Source of the DNA: an uncultured Comamonadaceae bacterium
GTDB taxonomy: Bacteria; Pseudomonadota; Gammaproteobacteria; Burkholderiales; Burkholderiaceae
Direction of reading: 5' to 3'
Assembly: GCA_946482595.1 (NCBI GenBank)
Contig: CAMLSD010000003.1
Coordinates: 22,745-86,744, forward strand
Length of the DNA: 64,000 bases
Below the pieces are notes generated by a model that worked only from the letters and a program-made list of their open reading frames with translations, was not told the DNA's origin and did not search any database. A program made the translations under genes and the position numbers. This document shows positions 7,411 through 16,102 of this stretch, piece after piece (the first letter of the stretch is position 1; each line of letters begins with the position of its first letter).

Positions 7411-10152
7411 ATGAGTGAAATCAGTCGTGTCGCCTTGTTCGGCAAGCTCAACAGCATTGCCTACAAGGCCGTGGAAGGCGCCACAGTGTTCTGCAAGCTG
7501 CGGGGCAACCCCTATGTCGAGCTGGAGCACTGGATCTCGCAGATCGTGCAGACCCAGGACTGCGACTGGCACCGCATCATCAAGCACTACCAGCTCGACG
7601 TGTCGGTGCTGGCCAAGGACATCACCGCCGCGCTCGACCGGCTGCCGCGCGGCGCCACCTCCATCTCGGACCTGTCCGACCACATCACCAATGCCGTCGA
7701 ACGCGGCTGGGTCTATGGGTCGCTGAAGTACGGCGAGGCCCAGGTGCGCACCGGACACATCCTGGTGGGCATGCTCAAGACGTCCTTCCTGCGCAGTGCA
7801 CTGCTGGCGATTTCGCGCCAGTTCGAGCGCATCCGCCCGGACGACCTGGCCGAGGACTTCGAATCCATCGTCTCTGGCTCGCCCGAAGACGGGCTGGCGC
7901 CCACCGACGGCTCCTCGATGGGAGGTGCCGCGCCGGGCGAGGCCAGTGGCGCGATGGCTGCACCGCAGATGGGCAAGCAGGAGGCGCTCAAGCGCTTCAC
8001 CGTCGACCTCACCGAGCAGGCCCGCTCCGGCAAGATGGACCCGATCGTCGGCCGCGACGACGAGATCCGCCAGGTGGTCGACATCCTGATGCGCCGTCGG
8101 CAGAACAACCCCATCCTGGTCGGCGAGGCCGGGGTCGGCAAGACGGCGGTCGTCGAAGGTTTTGCCCAGCGTATCGTGCGCGGCGACGTGCCGCCGGCGC
8201 TCAAGGACGTGGAGCTTCGTGTGCTCGACGTGGGCCTTCTGCAGGCCGGCGCCAGCATGAAGGGCGAGTTCGAGCAGCGCCTGCGCTCGGTGATCGAGGA
8301 GGTGCAGGCTTCGCCGAAGCCCATCATCCTGTTCATCGACGAGACCCACACGCTGGTGGGCGCCGGCGGCGCCGCCGGCACCGGTGACGCCGCGAACCTG
8401 CTGAAGCCCGCGCTGGCGCGCGGCCAGCTGCGCACCATCGGCGCCACCACCTTCGCCGAGTACAAGAAGCACATCGAGAAGGACCCCGCGCTGACGCGGC
8501 GCTTCCAGTCCATCCAGGTCGACGAGCCGACCGAGCCGCGCGCGGTGCTGATGATGCGCGGCGTCGCCTCCACGATGGAGAAGCACCACAAGGTGCAGAT
8601 CCTGGACGAGGCGCTGGAAGCCGCGGTGAAGCTGAGCCACCGCTACATCCCCGCGCGCCAGCTGCCGGACAAGTCGGTGAGCCTGATCGACACCGCCTGC
8701 GCCCGCGTCGCCGTCAGCCTGCACGCCACGCCGCCGGAGGTGGACGACTGCAGCAAGCGCATCGAGGCGCTGGAGGTCGAGCAGGGCATCATCGCCCGCG
8801 AAGGCGCGATCGGCATCGACGTCGCAGCCCGTTCCAAGGCCGTCGAGGAACAGCTGGTCGAGGAACGCGCGCGCCTGGACAAGCTGACCACCCGCTGGCA
8901 GGCCGAGAAGGCGCTGGTCGAAAAGCTGCTGGACCTGCGCGCCAAGCTGCGCGCCAGCACCCAGCCGGTGGAAGGCACGGGCAGTGCACTGGAAGCCGGC
9001 GCAGCCACCGAGGTCACGGCCGCCTCCGACACGCTGGCGCCCACACCGCTAACCCCTGAAGAACGCGCCGCCACGCTGGAAGAGCTGCACAAGGTGCAGA
9101 AGGAACTGCACGAGCTGCAGGGCGAGACGCCGCTGATCCTGCCCACCGTCGACTACCAGGCCGTGGCCAGCGTCGTCGGCGACTGGACCGGCATCCCCGT
9201 GGGCCGCATGCAGGCCAACGAGATCGACACCATCCTGAAGCTGGCCAAGACCCTGGGCGACCGCGTGATCGGCCAGGACCACGCGATGGAGATGATCGCC
9301 AAGCGCATCCAGACCTCACGGGCCGGCCTGGACAACCCGAGCAAGCCGATCGGCGTGTTCATGCTGGCCGGCACCTCGGGCGTGGGCAAGACCGAGACGG
9401 CGCTTGCGCTGGCCGAGGCACTGTACGGTGGCGAGCAGAACCTGATCGTCATCAACATGAGCGAATACCAGGAGGCCCACACGGTCTCGTCGCTCAAGGG
9501 CGCGCCTCCGGGCTACGTGGGTTACGGCGAGGGTGGGGTGCTGACCGAGGCGGTGCGTCGCAAGCCCTACAGCGTCGTGCTGCTCGACGAGGTCGAGAAG
9601 GCTCACCCCGATGTGCACGAACTGTTCTTCCAGGTGTTCGACAAGGGCTTCATGGAAGACGGCGAAGGCCGCAGCATCGACTTCAAGAACACGCTGATCC
9701 TTTTGACCACCAATGCCGGCACCGAACTGATCGCCAGCATGTGCAAGGACCCGGAGCTGCTGCCCGATCCGGACGGCCTGGCCAAGGCCCTGCGCGAACC
9801 GCTGCTGAAGATCTTCCCGCCGGCACTGCTCGGCCGCCTGGTCACGATCCCGTACTACCCGCTGTCCGACGAGATGCTGGGTCGGATCGTCAAGCTGCAG
9901 CTCGGACGCATCAAGAAGCGCACCGAGGAGCGGCACAAGGTCAGCTTCAACTACTCGGACGACGTCATCAAGCTGGTCGTGTCGCGTTGCACCGAGTCGG
10001 AGTCGGGGGGGCGCATGATCGACGCGATCCTGACCAACACCATGCTGCCCGACCTGTCACGCGAATTCCTGACTCGCATGATGGAAGGGCGACCCATCGC
10101 CAAGGTCGAGGTCGGTGCCGACGACAACGGCTTCACCTACAGCTTCGAGTAA
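7411..10152 (+). CDS. clpV: ClpV (TssH) AAA+ ATPase that recycles the T6SS sheath
   Basis: A 913-residue ClpB/Hsp100-type ATPase. Two nucleotide-binding domains are visible: Walker A GEAGVGKT at residues 238-245 with Walker B IILFIDE, and a second GTSGVGKT near residue 653 with VVLLDEVEKAHPDV. An N-terminal Clp_N-like domain covers about the first 150 residues. An Ala/Pro/Gly linker (about 160-190) precedes the first ATPase domain, and a charged coiled-coil insertion lies between the two. ClpV pulls TssC out of contracted sheaths so the subunits can be reused. Position after tssG and the T6SS setting distinguish it from housekeeping ClpB. Confidence 0.96.
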   Translation: MSEISRVALFGKLNSIAYKAVEGATVFCKLRGNPYVELEHWISQIVQTQDCDWHRIIKHYQLDVSVLAKDITAALDRLPRGATSISDLSDHITNAVERGWVYGSLKYGEAQVRTGHILVGMLKTSFLRSALLAISRQFERIRPDDLAEDFESIVSGSPEDGLAPTDGSSMGGAAPGEASGAMAAPQMGKQEALKRFTVDLTEQARSGKMDPIVGRDDEIRQVVDILMRRRQNNPILVGEAGVGKTAVVEGFAQRIVRGDVPPALKDVELRVLDVGLLQAGASMKGEFEQRLRSVIEEVQASPKPIILFIDETHTLVGAGGAAGTGDAANLLKPALARGQLRTIGATTFAEYKKHIEKDPALTRRFQSIQVDEPTEPRAVLMMRGVASTMEKHHKVQILDEALEAAVKLSHRYIPARQLPDKSVSLIDTACARVAVSLHATPPEVDDCSKRIEALEVEQGIIAREGAIGIDVAARSKAVEEQLVEERARLDKLTTRWQAEKALVEKLLDLRAKLRASTQPVEGTGSALEAGAATEVTAASDTLAPTPLTPEERAATLEELHKVQKELHELQGETPLILPTVDYQAVASVVGDWTGIPVGRMQANEIDTILKLAKTLGDRVIGQDHAMEMIAKRIQTSRAGLDNPSKPIGVFMLAGTSGVGKTETALALAEALYGGEQNLIVINMSEYQEAHTVSSLKGAPPGYVGYGEGGVLTEAVRRKPYSVVLLDEVEKAHPDVHELFFQVFDKGFMEDGEGRSIDFKNTLILLTTNAGTELIASMCKDPELLPDPDGLAKALREPLLKIFPPALLGRLVTIPYYPLSDEMLGRIVKLQLGRIKKRTEERHKVSFNYSDDVIKLVVSRCTESESGGRMIDAILTNTMLPDLSREFLTRMMEGRPIAKVEVGADDNGFTYSFE

Positions 10153-10161
10153 GCGAGATCC

Positions 10162-10187
10162 CGGTCGGGCCGGCAACGGCCCGACCG
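10162..10187 (+). repeat. 10-bp perfect hairpin between clpV and the cyclase-like gene
   Basis: Arms 10162-10171 and 10178-10187 (cggtcgggcc / ggcccgaccg) pair perfectly around a 6-base loop, starting 10 bases after the clpV stop. There is no T-run, so it is unlikely to be a full intrinsic terminator. It could stall or stabilise the transcript and make the downstream gene differently expressed from the structural genes. Confidence 0.45.
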
Positions 10188-10224
10188 ACCTGACGCGTCG
10201 CGCACGCAGCAACGAGGAGTCCAC

Positions 10225-11163
10225 ATGGGCATCACCGTGGGCATGAGGGGCAAGGACGTACTGTCATTCGTGCGTGTGGCCCGCAAGTTCAACGTCATCA
10301 TCCTGGTCCGCCAGACGAATGCCGACTCGCTGGCCTATGTCGGCCAGCCGGGCTACTACCCCAAACCGGCGGTGGTCAAGGCCAAGACCGCCGACCAGAA
10401 TCCGCCGGCACAGACGGTGCTGGTCGATGGCCGCAAGCACACACGCTCCTACCGGATCGCCGGCCTGGTCGTGCATCCGGGATTCCAGCCTGGTGCCTAT
10501 CGGGGGGCGAAGGTCGCCAAGGCCCAGGACTGCTGGGACCACACGCTGGAAACGCTGGCGCCCGATCTGCTCACGCGCCGGGTCGACCTGAACCAGCCTG
10601 ACAGCTGGAGCCTGTGGGGCGTCGAACGCGTGGCGCGTCTGGCGCCTCGCTGGTCGTGGCGCGTCGATGTCGATCCGCGCTCCGATCACTTCGGCTGCCT
10701 GCAGCTGAAGTCGACCACGATGAGCAACTGGTGCTACATCCACGGCGACTACGACCTCAAGGACGTGATCGTGCTGGGCGCAGAGACCGACAACCGCCGC
10801 AACGAGGGCAAGCTCGACAGCGTCAAGAACTTCACGCCGCTGCTCCAGGGCATGGAGTTCCAGACCATCCAGGAGCACCTCAACCGCGACATGGGGGTCG
10901 AGATGGTCCAGCACGGTGCGGAGGCGCAGTTTGCCTGGCATGGCGACGAACCGATCACCGTGATCTACCCGGATGCGCCGGAGGCGAAGTTCCTGATCCT
11001 GGCCTCGGCCGAGACGGTGCAGAGCTGGTACATGCAGCTCAACCGCCAGGTCCTGGCCAAGGTGGGGCACGACTACATGGCCGATCGGTCGCGCTGGTTT
11101 CATTTCGGCCCGCACGGTGACCTGTTCGAACCGGGCGGTCTTCCGTCCAGGTCGTGGGGATGA
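10225..11163 (+). CDS. Putative edema-factor/CyaA/ExoY-type nucleotidyl cyclase, candidate T6SS effector
   Basis: A 312-residue protein with no signal peptide or membrane segment. Read against remembered Bordetella CyaA and Pseudomonas ExoY sequences, it carries the catalytic signature of that toxin family in order. R29 sits in VIILVRQTN (CyaA R41). K47, K52 and K54 keep the spacing of ExoY K81, K86 and K88. AGLVVHP (79-85) matches the AGYIPVNP strand. D175 and D177 lie in GDYDLKDV (the metal-binding D-x-D of CyaA 188/190). LNR then VQHGAE (227-233) matches CyaA VQHGTE with catalytic H230, followed by DEPITV. Oddities are a ~20-residue insertion after K54, a shorter gap between D-x-D and H230, and Phe at position 236 where the family has a ribose-contacting Asn. 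Such enzymes make cAMP or other cyclic nucleotides in target cells after binding a host cofactor. Ribosome site GAGGAG precedes ATG 10225. No obvious immunity gene follows. Homology is judged by eye only. Confidence 0.68.
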   Translation: MGITVGMRGKDVLSFVRVARKFNVIILVRQTNADSLAYVGQPGYYPKPAVVKAKTADQNPPAQTVLVDGRKHTRSYRIAGLVVHPGFQPGAYRGAKVAKAQDCWDHTLETLAPDLLTRRVDLNQPDSWSLWGVERVARLAPRWSWRVDVDPRSDHFGCLQLKSTTMSNWCYIHGDYDLKDVIVLGAETDNRRNEGKLDSVKNFTPLLQGMEFQTIQEHLNRDMGVEMVQHGAEAQFAWHGDEPITVIYPDAPEAKFLILASAETVQSWYMQLNRQVLAKVGHDYMADRSRWFHFGPHGDLFEPGGLPSRSWG

Positions 11164-11253
11164 ACCCGGGGTACGGCGCCAGCGGGCACGGCGTCGACCC
11201 GGCAGAGGGTTCACGAGAGGGCTTCTGCAGGGTCGCCATGGGGTACATCGAGT

Positions 11254-11280
11254 CCGCCCGCCGCAGTCCGGGCGGTCTTT
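11254..11280 (+). terminator. Weak terminator-like hairpin after the cyclase-like gene
   Basis: Arms 11254-11260 and 11269-11275 (ccgcccg / cgggcgg) are followed by tctttc. The stem is short and the T-run poor. The rest of the 243-base gap 11164-11406 holds nothing I recognise as coding. Confidence 0.4.
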
Positions 11281-11406
11281 CATCCAACCAGGGCACGCAC
11301 TCGCGCAAGGGATGCTTCGCCGGCATCAAGCGCGTGGCAACGAAGCAGGTCGAGCCGGGCTGACTTCCCTGCCAGCGAGGCGCGCCCATCAAAGAGGGAC
11401 AAACCA

Positions 11407-12756
11407 ATGGGCAAGAGATCCAGGTCACCGGCACCGCCGACCTACCACGTCGGTGTGGTCGAGGCCGTGCGCATGGGGGTCGACTTTCATCGCCGCGGCA
11501 TGCTCGATGCCGCGCAGACCCTCTACGAGCGGGTGCTGAAGCTGGTGCCCGACGACGCCGACGCCAACCACTTCTACGGCGTGCTGCTCAGTCAACGCGG
11601 CCAGCACAAGCGAGCCTGGCCGCACATCGAGCGCTCGCTGAAGCTCAACGAGACGGTGCCTGACTGGTACAGCAACGCCGGCAACGTGCTGCTCGAGCTG
11701 GGGCAGCTCGAGGCGGCGGCCCAGGCCTACGGCCGCTGCGCCGAACTCGCGCCCAACCAGCCCGAGGTGCACAACAACCTCGGTGTGCTGCAGCGCGCCG
11801 AAGGCCGGCTCGACGCCGCCGAGGCGTCTTACCGGCGCGCACTGGCGCTGAATCCCGAGTTTGTCGATGCCCATGCGAACCTCGGCCAGTTGCTGGCCGG
11901 CCAGGGCAAGGCGATGGAGTCGCTCGAATGTTATGCCCGGGCGCTGGAGTTGCGCCCCAAGGACTCACGCACCCGCCGCATCCTCGGCTTCGCCTACTTC
12001 ACGCTCGGGCAGCTCGACAAGGCCGCCGACGTCTATCGCCAGTGGCTGGCCGAGGAACCCGACAACGCCCAGGCGCAGCACCATCTGGCGGCCTGTACCG
12101 GCGAGGCGGTGCCGGAACGGGCCTCGGACCAATACGTCGAGGCCACCTTCGACGGCTTTGCCAACAGTTTCGACTCCAAGCTGGCAGTGCTGCACTACCG
12201 CGCCCCGGAACTGGTGGGCGAGGCCGTGAAGCGCCATCTGGGCGAACCCGCCAAGGCGCTGGCCGTGCTGGACGCGGGATGCGGCACCGGCCTGTGCGGG
12301 CCGTTGCTGGCGCCCTATGCGCGTCGCCTCGACGGGGTCGACCTGTCTGGTGGCATGCTCGACAAGGCCCGGCCGCGGCAGGTCTATGACGCACTGCACA
12401 AGGCCGAGCTGACCGAGTTCATCCAGCGCTCGGTCGGCACGTATGACCTGATCGTCTCGGCCGACACCCTGTGCTACTTCGGCGATCTGGGCACGGTCAT
12501 GCCGGCGGCGCGGGCGGCACTGACCCCCCTAGGTTGGCTGGTGTTCACGGTGGAGGCCTGGCTCGACCAGCCAGGCCCCGAGGGCTTCCACCTCAACCCC
12601 CACGGCCGGTACAGCCACAGTGCCGACTATGTGAAAAAAGCCTTGAATGACGCGGGTTTCGAGCTGATCGAGCTGACCCAGGACGTCCTGCGCAAGGAAA
12701 ACATGCAGCCGGTGCACGGCTGGATCGTCGTCGCGCGCGCGATGCCGGCCGCCTGA
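11407..12756 (+). CDS. TPR-repeat protein fused to a SAM-dependent methyltransferase
   Basis: A 449-residue protein in two halves. Residues ~12-230 are about six tetratricopeptide repeats (for example NNLGVLQRAEGRLDAAEASY, then ANLGQLLAGQGKAMESLECY). Residues ~240-445 form a class I methyltransferase: motif I VLDAGCGTGLCG near residue 286, the acidic VDLSGGML after the second strand, and YDLIVSADTLCYFGDL as the motif IV region. The substrate is unknown; TPRs suggest it acts on a bound protein partner. Stand-alone TPR-methyltransferases occur in proteobacteria, but here the gene sits between the cyclase-like gene and vgrG, so it may modify a T6SS component or cargo. A ribosome site AGAGGG lies upstream of ATG 11407. 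Confidence 0.8.
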   Translation: MGKRSRSPAPPTYHVGVVEAVRMGVDFHRRGMLDAAQTLYERVLKLVPDDADANHFYGVLLSQRGQHKRAWPHIERSLKLNETVPDWYSNAGNVLLELGQLEAAAQAYGRCAELAPNQPEVHNNLGVLQRAEGRLDAAEASYRRALALNPEFVDAHANLGQLLAGQGKAMESLECYARALELRPKDSRTRRILGFAYFTLGQLDKAADVYRQWLAEEPDNAQAQHHLAACTGEAVPERASDQYVEATFDGFANSFDSKLAVLHYRAPELVGEAVKRHLGEPAKALAVLDAGCGTGLCGPLLAPYARRLDGVDLSGGMLDKARPRQVYDALHKAELTEFIQRSVGTYDLIVSADTLCYFGDLGTVMPAARAALTPLGWLVFTVEAWLDQPGPEGFHLNPHGRYSHSADYVKKALNDAGFELIELTQDVLRKENMQPVHGWIVVARAMPAA

Positions 12757-12900
12757 AGCCCACCTTCGGGTTAGGGATGGAGCGCCGCCGGACGCTTGCG
12801 CACAATGCACTGGCCGTCGTGAAGCGGCTGCATCGGGCCCGCCCTGGCGGCACCCGGCCCCCGCAGCCCCCGGCGCCAACGAAACTTGGAGAACAGCCCT

Positions 12901-15900
12901 ATGTCACGCGTGATGGAGATGAGCACACCGTTCGGGCCGGATGTGCTGATGTTCCGGTCGATGAGCGCCACCGAAGAGCTCGGCCGACTGTTCGAGTACC
13001 AGATCGAGGCGCTGTCGGAGACCAACGACCATGCGCCGAACGACATCCTCGGGCTGCCGGTGACCGTGCGCATGGAAGTTGCCAGCGACGAAGGCAATCG
13101 GTTCTTCAACGGCATCGTCACACGCTTCGGGATGGCTGGCGTGTCCGGCCGGTTCACCCGGTTTCGCATGACGGTGCGGCCCTGGCTGTGGCTGCTCACC
13201 CGCTCCAGCGACTGCCGCATCTTCCAGAACAAGTCGGTGGTCGACATCATCAAGGAGGTGTTCGACGAATACCCCGATGCACGATACGACCTCACGCACC
13301 TGACCGGCTCGTACACCCCCAAGGAATACTGCGTCCAGTACCGCGAGAGCGACTTCAACTTCGTCAGCCGTCTGATGGAGCAGGAGGGCATCTACTACTA
13401 CTTCAAGCACGAGGACGCCAAGCACACCCTGGTGCTGGTCGACAGCTCGGGCGCACACGAAAAGATCACCGGCTACGAAAGCCTGCCCTTCATTCCGCAC
13501 GATCGCGGTGGCCGGCTGGACCAGGAGTACATCGGCGAGTGGTATTTCTCGCGTGAGGTGCAGCCCGGCGCCTATGTGCTGGACGACTACGACTTCACCA
13601 AACCGAGCACCGAGCTGCGGGCCTCGACCAAGCAGCTGCGCAAGCACAACGAAGACGCCCGCGAGGTCTACGACTATCCGGGCGAATACCTGGAAAGCGC
13701 CGACGGCGAGCACTATGTGCGCACCCGACTCGAAGAGCTGCAGGCCCGGCACGAGCTGGTGCAGGGCTCGGGCAATGCGCGGGGTCTGAGCGTGGGCTAT
13801 CGCTTTTCGCTCACCGGCCAGGCACGCGACGACCAGGACCGCGAATACCTGGTGGTGTCGACCACCATGGAGCTCGAGTTCAACGAGTACGAGTCGCAGG
13901 AGGCCCAGGGCTCGGGCTTTCGCTGCAGCTTCACGGCCTTGCCCAGCACCGAAGCCTTCCGGCCCCAGCGCATCACGCCGCGGCCCATCGTGCAGGGCGT
14001 GCAGACGGCAGTGGTCGTGGGCCCCAGCGGTGAGGAGATCTTCACCGACAAGTACGGCCGCGTGAAGGTGCAGTTCCACTGGGACCGCATCGGCCAGCGC
14101 GACCAGCAGAGTTCGTGCTTCATCCGGGTCAGCCACCCCTGGGCCGGCAAGAACTACGGCTACATCGCGATCCCGCGCATCGGTCAGGAGGTCATCGTCG
14201 ACTTCCTCGAAGGGGACCCCGATCGCCCGATCATCACCGGCCGCGTCTACAACGCCGAGCAGATGCCGCCCTGGCCGCTGCCGGACAACCAGACCCGCAC
14301 AGGGGTGGTGACGCGCTCGACCAAGGGCGGCTCGGCGGCCAACGCCAACGAGTTCCGCTTCGAGGACAAGAAGGGCGCCGAAGAGATCTACATGCACGCC
14401 GAGCTGGACTACAACACCTCGGTCGAGCGTGACTCGACCTGGTCCGTCCAGCGCGATCACACCGAAAACGTGCACCGCGACCGGCTGGCGATCATCAAGA
14501 ACAAGGACACCCTGCTGGTCAAGGAGGGCGGGCGCAGCGTGACGGTGGCCGCCGGTGGCGACAACCACAACATCACCGGCAACCGCACCTACAAGCTCAC
14601 CGGCGCCGAGCACAACACCATCACGGCCGGGCGCATCAGCATCGTCACCTCGCAGGACCTGACCAAGGTCGACGGCAAGGAAACGCGCATCGTCACCGGC
14701 ACGGCGACCCACCTGTTCCAGACCGACCTCAAGATCGGCGTGAGCGGACCGGTGAAGTTCATCGCCAGCGGCGGTGACATGGAATGCAATGCCTCGGGCG
14801 ACTACAAGTCGTCGGCGGCCAACTTCAAGTACATGTCGGCCGGCAATGTGAGCTTCAAGTGCAACCAGTTCAATCGCACCTGCTACGAGGGCAATGATCT
14901 GTTCCTCGGGCCCAACACGGGCACCTACCTGGGCGCTTCGTCCAACACCGAGATCGGTGGCGCCCGCAACACCTTCGTGGGCATCAAGAACGAACTCGAT
15001 CTGTCCATTGCCCAGAACACCGCGATCGGTGTGGCGATGAACACCTTCCTGAGCGCCACCGTCAACTTCGGCGCAGGTGTGACGGTGAGTGCCACGGCCG
15101 GGCCGGATCTCACCATGGGGCCGCTGGCCATCGAGGCGCACAGCCTGCGTCTGGACAACCAGGCCCTGCTGATGTTCAACGGCGGGGCGGGAGCGGGGTC
15201 CGGAGCGACTGGCGCGGCAGGCCCGGCGGCCGCGTTTTTCATGGGCTTTGGCGCAACGATGAGCCTGGCCGGTGCGGCATTCAATGCCAATGCCGCCATC
15301 GAGGACGTCAATGCCTTCCTCGAGCAGGCGCCTGGCACTGAGGCAGGTGATGTGGTGATCGGGGCGCTGGCGACACTGATTGGCTCCGGCCCGGACGCCT
15401 ACAAGAGACACAACCCGGCCGATGCGAGCGAATGGATGACCCCCGACAAGGACGATCAGGGCAGGCCCCTGCCCATGCCGGCGACTCCGGCGGCTGACAT
15501 GGCCGCCATGACAGAAGCGGCCGGTCCCATCCCGACCAGCAACCCGCCGCCGGCGGCGCCGGGTGCTGGTGGTGGCGCTGCCGGTGGTGGCGCAGGTGCC
15601 GGTGGATCCGGTGGTGCCGGTGGTGCCGGTGGTGCCGGTGGTGCGGGCAGTTCGCCTGGAGGCGCGGGCGGCGCAGCGGGCGGCTCCGGCGCCGGGGGTG
15701 GCGCGGGTGGTTCGGGTGGAGCCGGCGGTGGTTCGGCTGGATCCGGTGGAGCCGGTGGTGCCGGTGGTGCCGGTGGAGGCGATGGCGGTGGCTCGGGCGC
15801 TGGCGGTGCTGGCGGATACGGCGGCGGCGGAGCCGGTGGCGCAGGCGGTGGCAGCGGTGCTGGTGGCGCTGGCGGTGCTGGCGGTGCTGGCGGTGCTGGC

Positions 15901-16074
15901 GGTGCTGGCGGTGCTGGCGGTGCTGGCGGCGGCGGAGGCGGAGGCGGAGGCGGAGGCGGAGGCGGTGCTGGCGGCAGTTCCGGAGGTGGTGGTGCAGGTG
16001 GCGCCGGCGGAGGTGGTGCCGGTGACGGCGGTGGCCGCGGTGCCGGTGGTGCCGGTGGTGGCGGTGGATACTGA
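12901..16074 (+). CDS. vgrG: VgrG (TssI) spike protein with a long Gly/Ala-rich C-terminal tail
   Basis: A 1057-residue VgrG, several hundred residues longer than a plain spike. The gp27-like part runs from MSRVMEMSTPFGPDVLMFRSMSA to about residue 370. The gp5-OB region follows (IFTDKYGRVKVQFHWD, then SCFIRVSHPWAGKNYG and FLEGDPDRPIITGRVYN), and then a beta-helix needle with NRTYKLTGAEHNTITAGRIS-like repeats to about residue 700. After a moderately hydrophobic segment (~residues 745-810), residues ~885-1057 are almost pure Gly/Ala with Ser. The tail has no recognisable enzyme domain. ATG 12901 is chosen over the upstream in-frame TTG because GGAGA lies 8-9 bases before it. VgrG sits at the tip of the Hcp tube and carries effectors directly or via adaptors. 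Confidence 0.95.
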   Translation: MSRVMEMSTPFGPDVLMFRSMSATEELGRLFEYQIEALSETNDHAPNDILGLPVTVRMEVASDEGNRFFNGIVTRFGMAGVSGRFTRFRMTVRPWLWLLTRSSDCRIFQNKSVVDIIKEVFDEYPDARYDLTHLTGSYTPKEYCVQYRESDFNFVSRLMEQEGIYYYFKHEDAKHTLVLVDSSGAHEKITGYESLPFIPHDRGGRLDQEYIGEWYFSREVQPGAYVLDDYDFTKPSTELRASTKQLRKHNEDAREVYDYPGEYLESADGEHYVRTRLEELQARHELVQGSGNARGLSVGYRFSLTGQARDDQDREYLVVSTTMELEFNEYESQEAQGSGFRCSFTALPSTEAFRPQRITPRPIVQGVQTAVVVGPSGEEIFTDKYGRVKVQFHWDRIGQRDQQSSCFIRVSHPWAGKNYGYIAIPRIGQEVIVDFLEGDPDRPIITGRVYNAEQMPPWPLPDNQTRTGVVTRSTKGGSAANANEFRFEDKKGAEEIYMHAELDYNTSVERDSTWSVQRDHTENVHRDRLAIIKNKDTLLVKEGGRSVTVAAGGDNHNITGNRTYKLTGAEHNTITAGRISIVTSQDLTKVDGKETRIVTGTATHLFQTDLKIGVSGPVKFIASGGDMECNASGDYKSSAANFKYMSAGNVSFKCNQFNRTCYEGNDLFLGPNTGTYLGASSNTEIGGARNTFVGIKNELDLSIAQNTAIGVAMNTFLSATVNFGAGVTVSATAGPDLTMGPLAIEAHSLRLDNQALLMFNGGAGAGSGATGAAGPAAAFFMGFGATMSLAGAAFNANAAIEDVNAFLEQAPGTEAGDVVIGALATLIGSGPDAYKRHNPADASEWMTPDKDDQGRPLPMPATPAADMAAMTEAAGPIPTSNPPPAAPGAGGGAAGGGAGAGGSGGAGGAGGAGGAGSSPGGAGGAAGGSGAGGGAGGSGGAGGGSAGSGGAGGAGGAGGGDGGGSGAGGAGGYGGGGAGGAGGGSGAGGAGGAGGAGGAGGAGGAGGAGGGGGGGGGGGGGGAGGSSGGGGAGGAGGGGAGDGGGRGAGGAGGGGGY
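15555..16071 (+). repeat. Gly/Ala-coding tandem repeats inside vgrG
   Basis: Low-complexity DNA built from 9-base units (ggtgccggt around 15607-15640; ggtgctggc repeated about seven times at 15870-15927) and 6-base units (ggaggc, 15932-15965). All units are multiples of three, so slippage would change tail length without breaking the frame. The encoded Gly-Gly-Ala pattern resembles a flexible or polyglycine-helical linker. Confidence 0.85.
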
Positions 16075-16102
16075 TCGCGCCACGCGCTGAACGAGCAGAC
16101 CG

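Noticed and set aside
11154..11363. Small open frame after the cyclase-like gene considered as an immunity protein
   Set aside because: It overlaps the end of the upstream gene, has no ribosome site and shows no protein-like pattern (69 residues, Gly/Arg/Ser-rich).
15555..16071. Repeat cluster considered as a CRISPR array
   Set aside because: Units are 6-9 bases without spacers, lie in frame inside vgrG and encode Gly/Ala; no cas genes are present.
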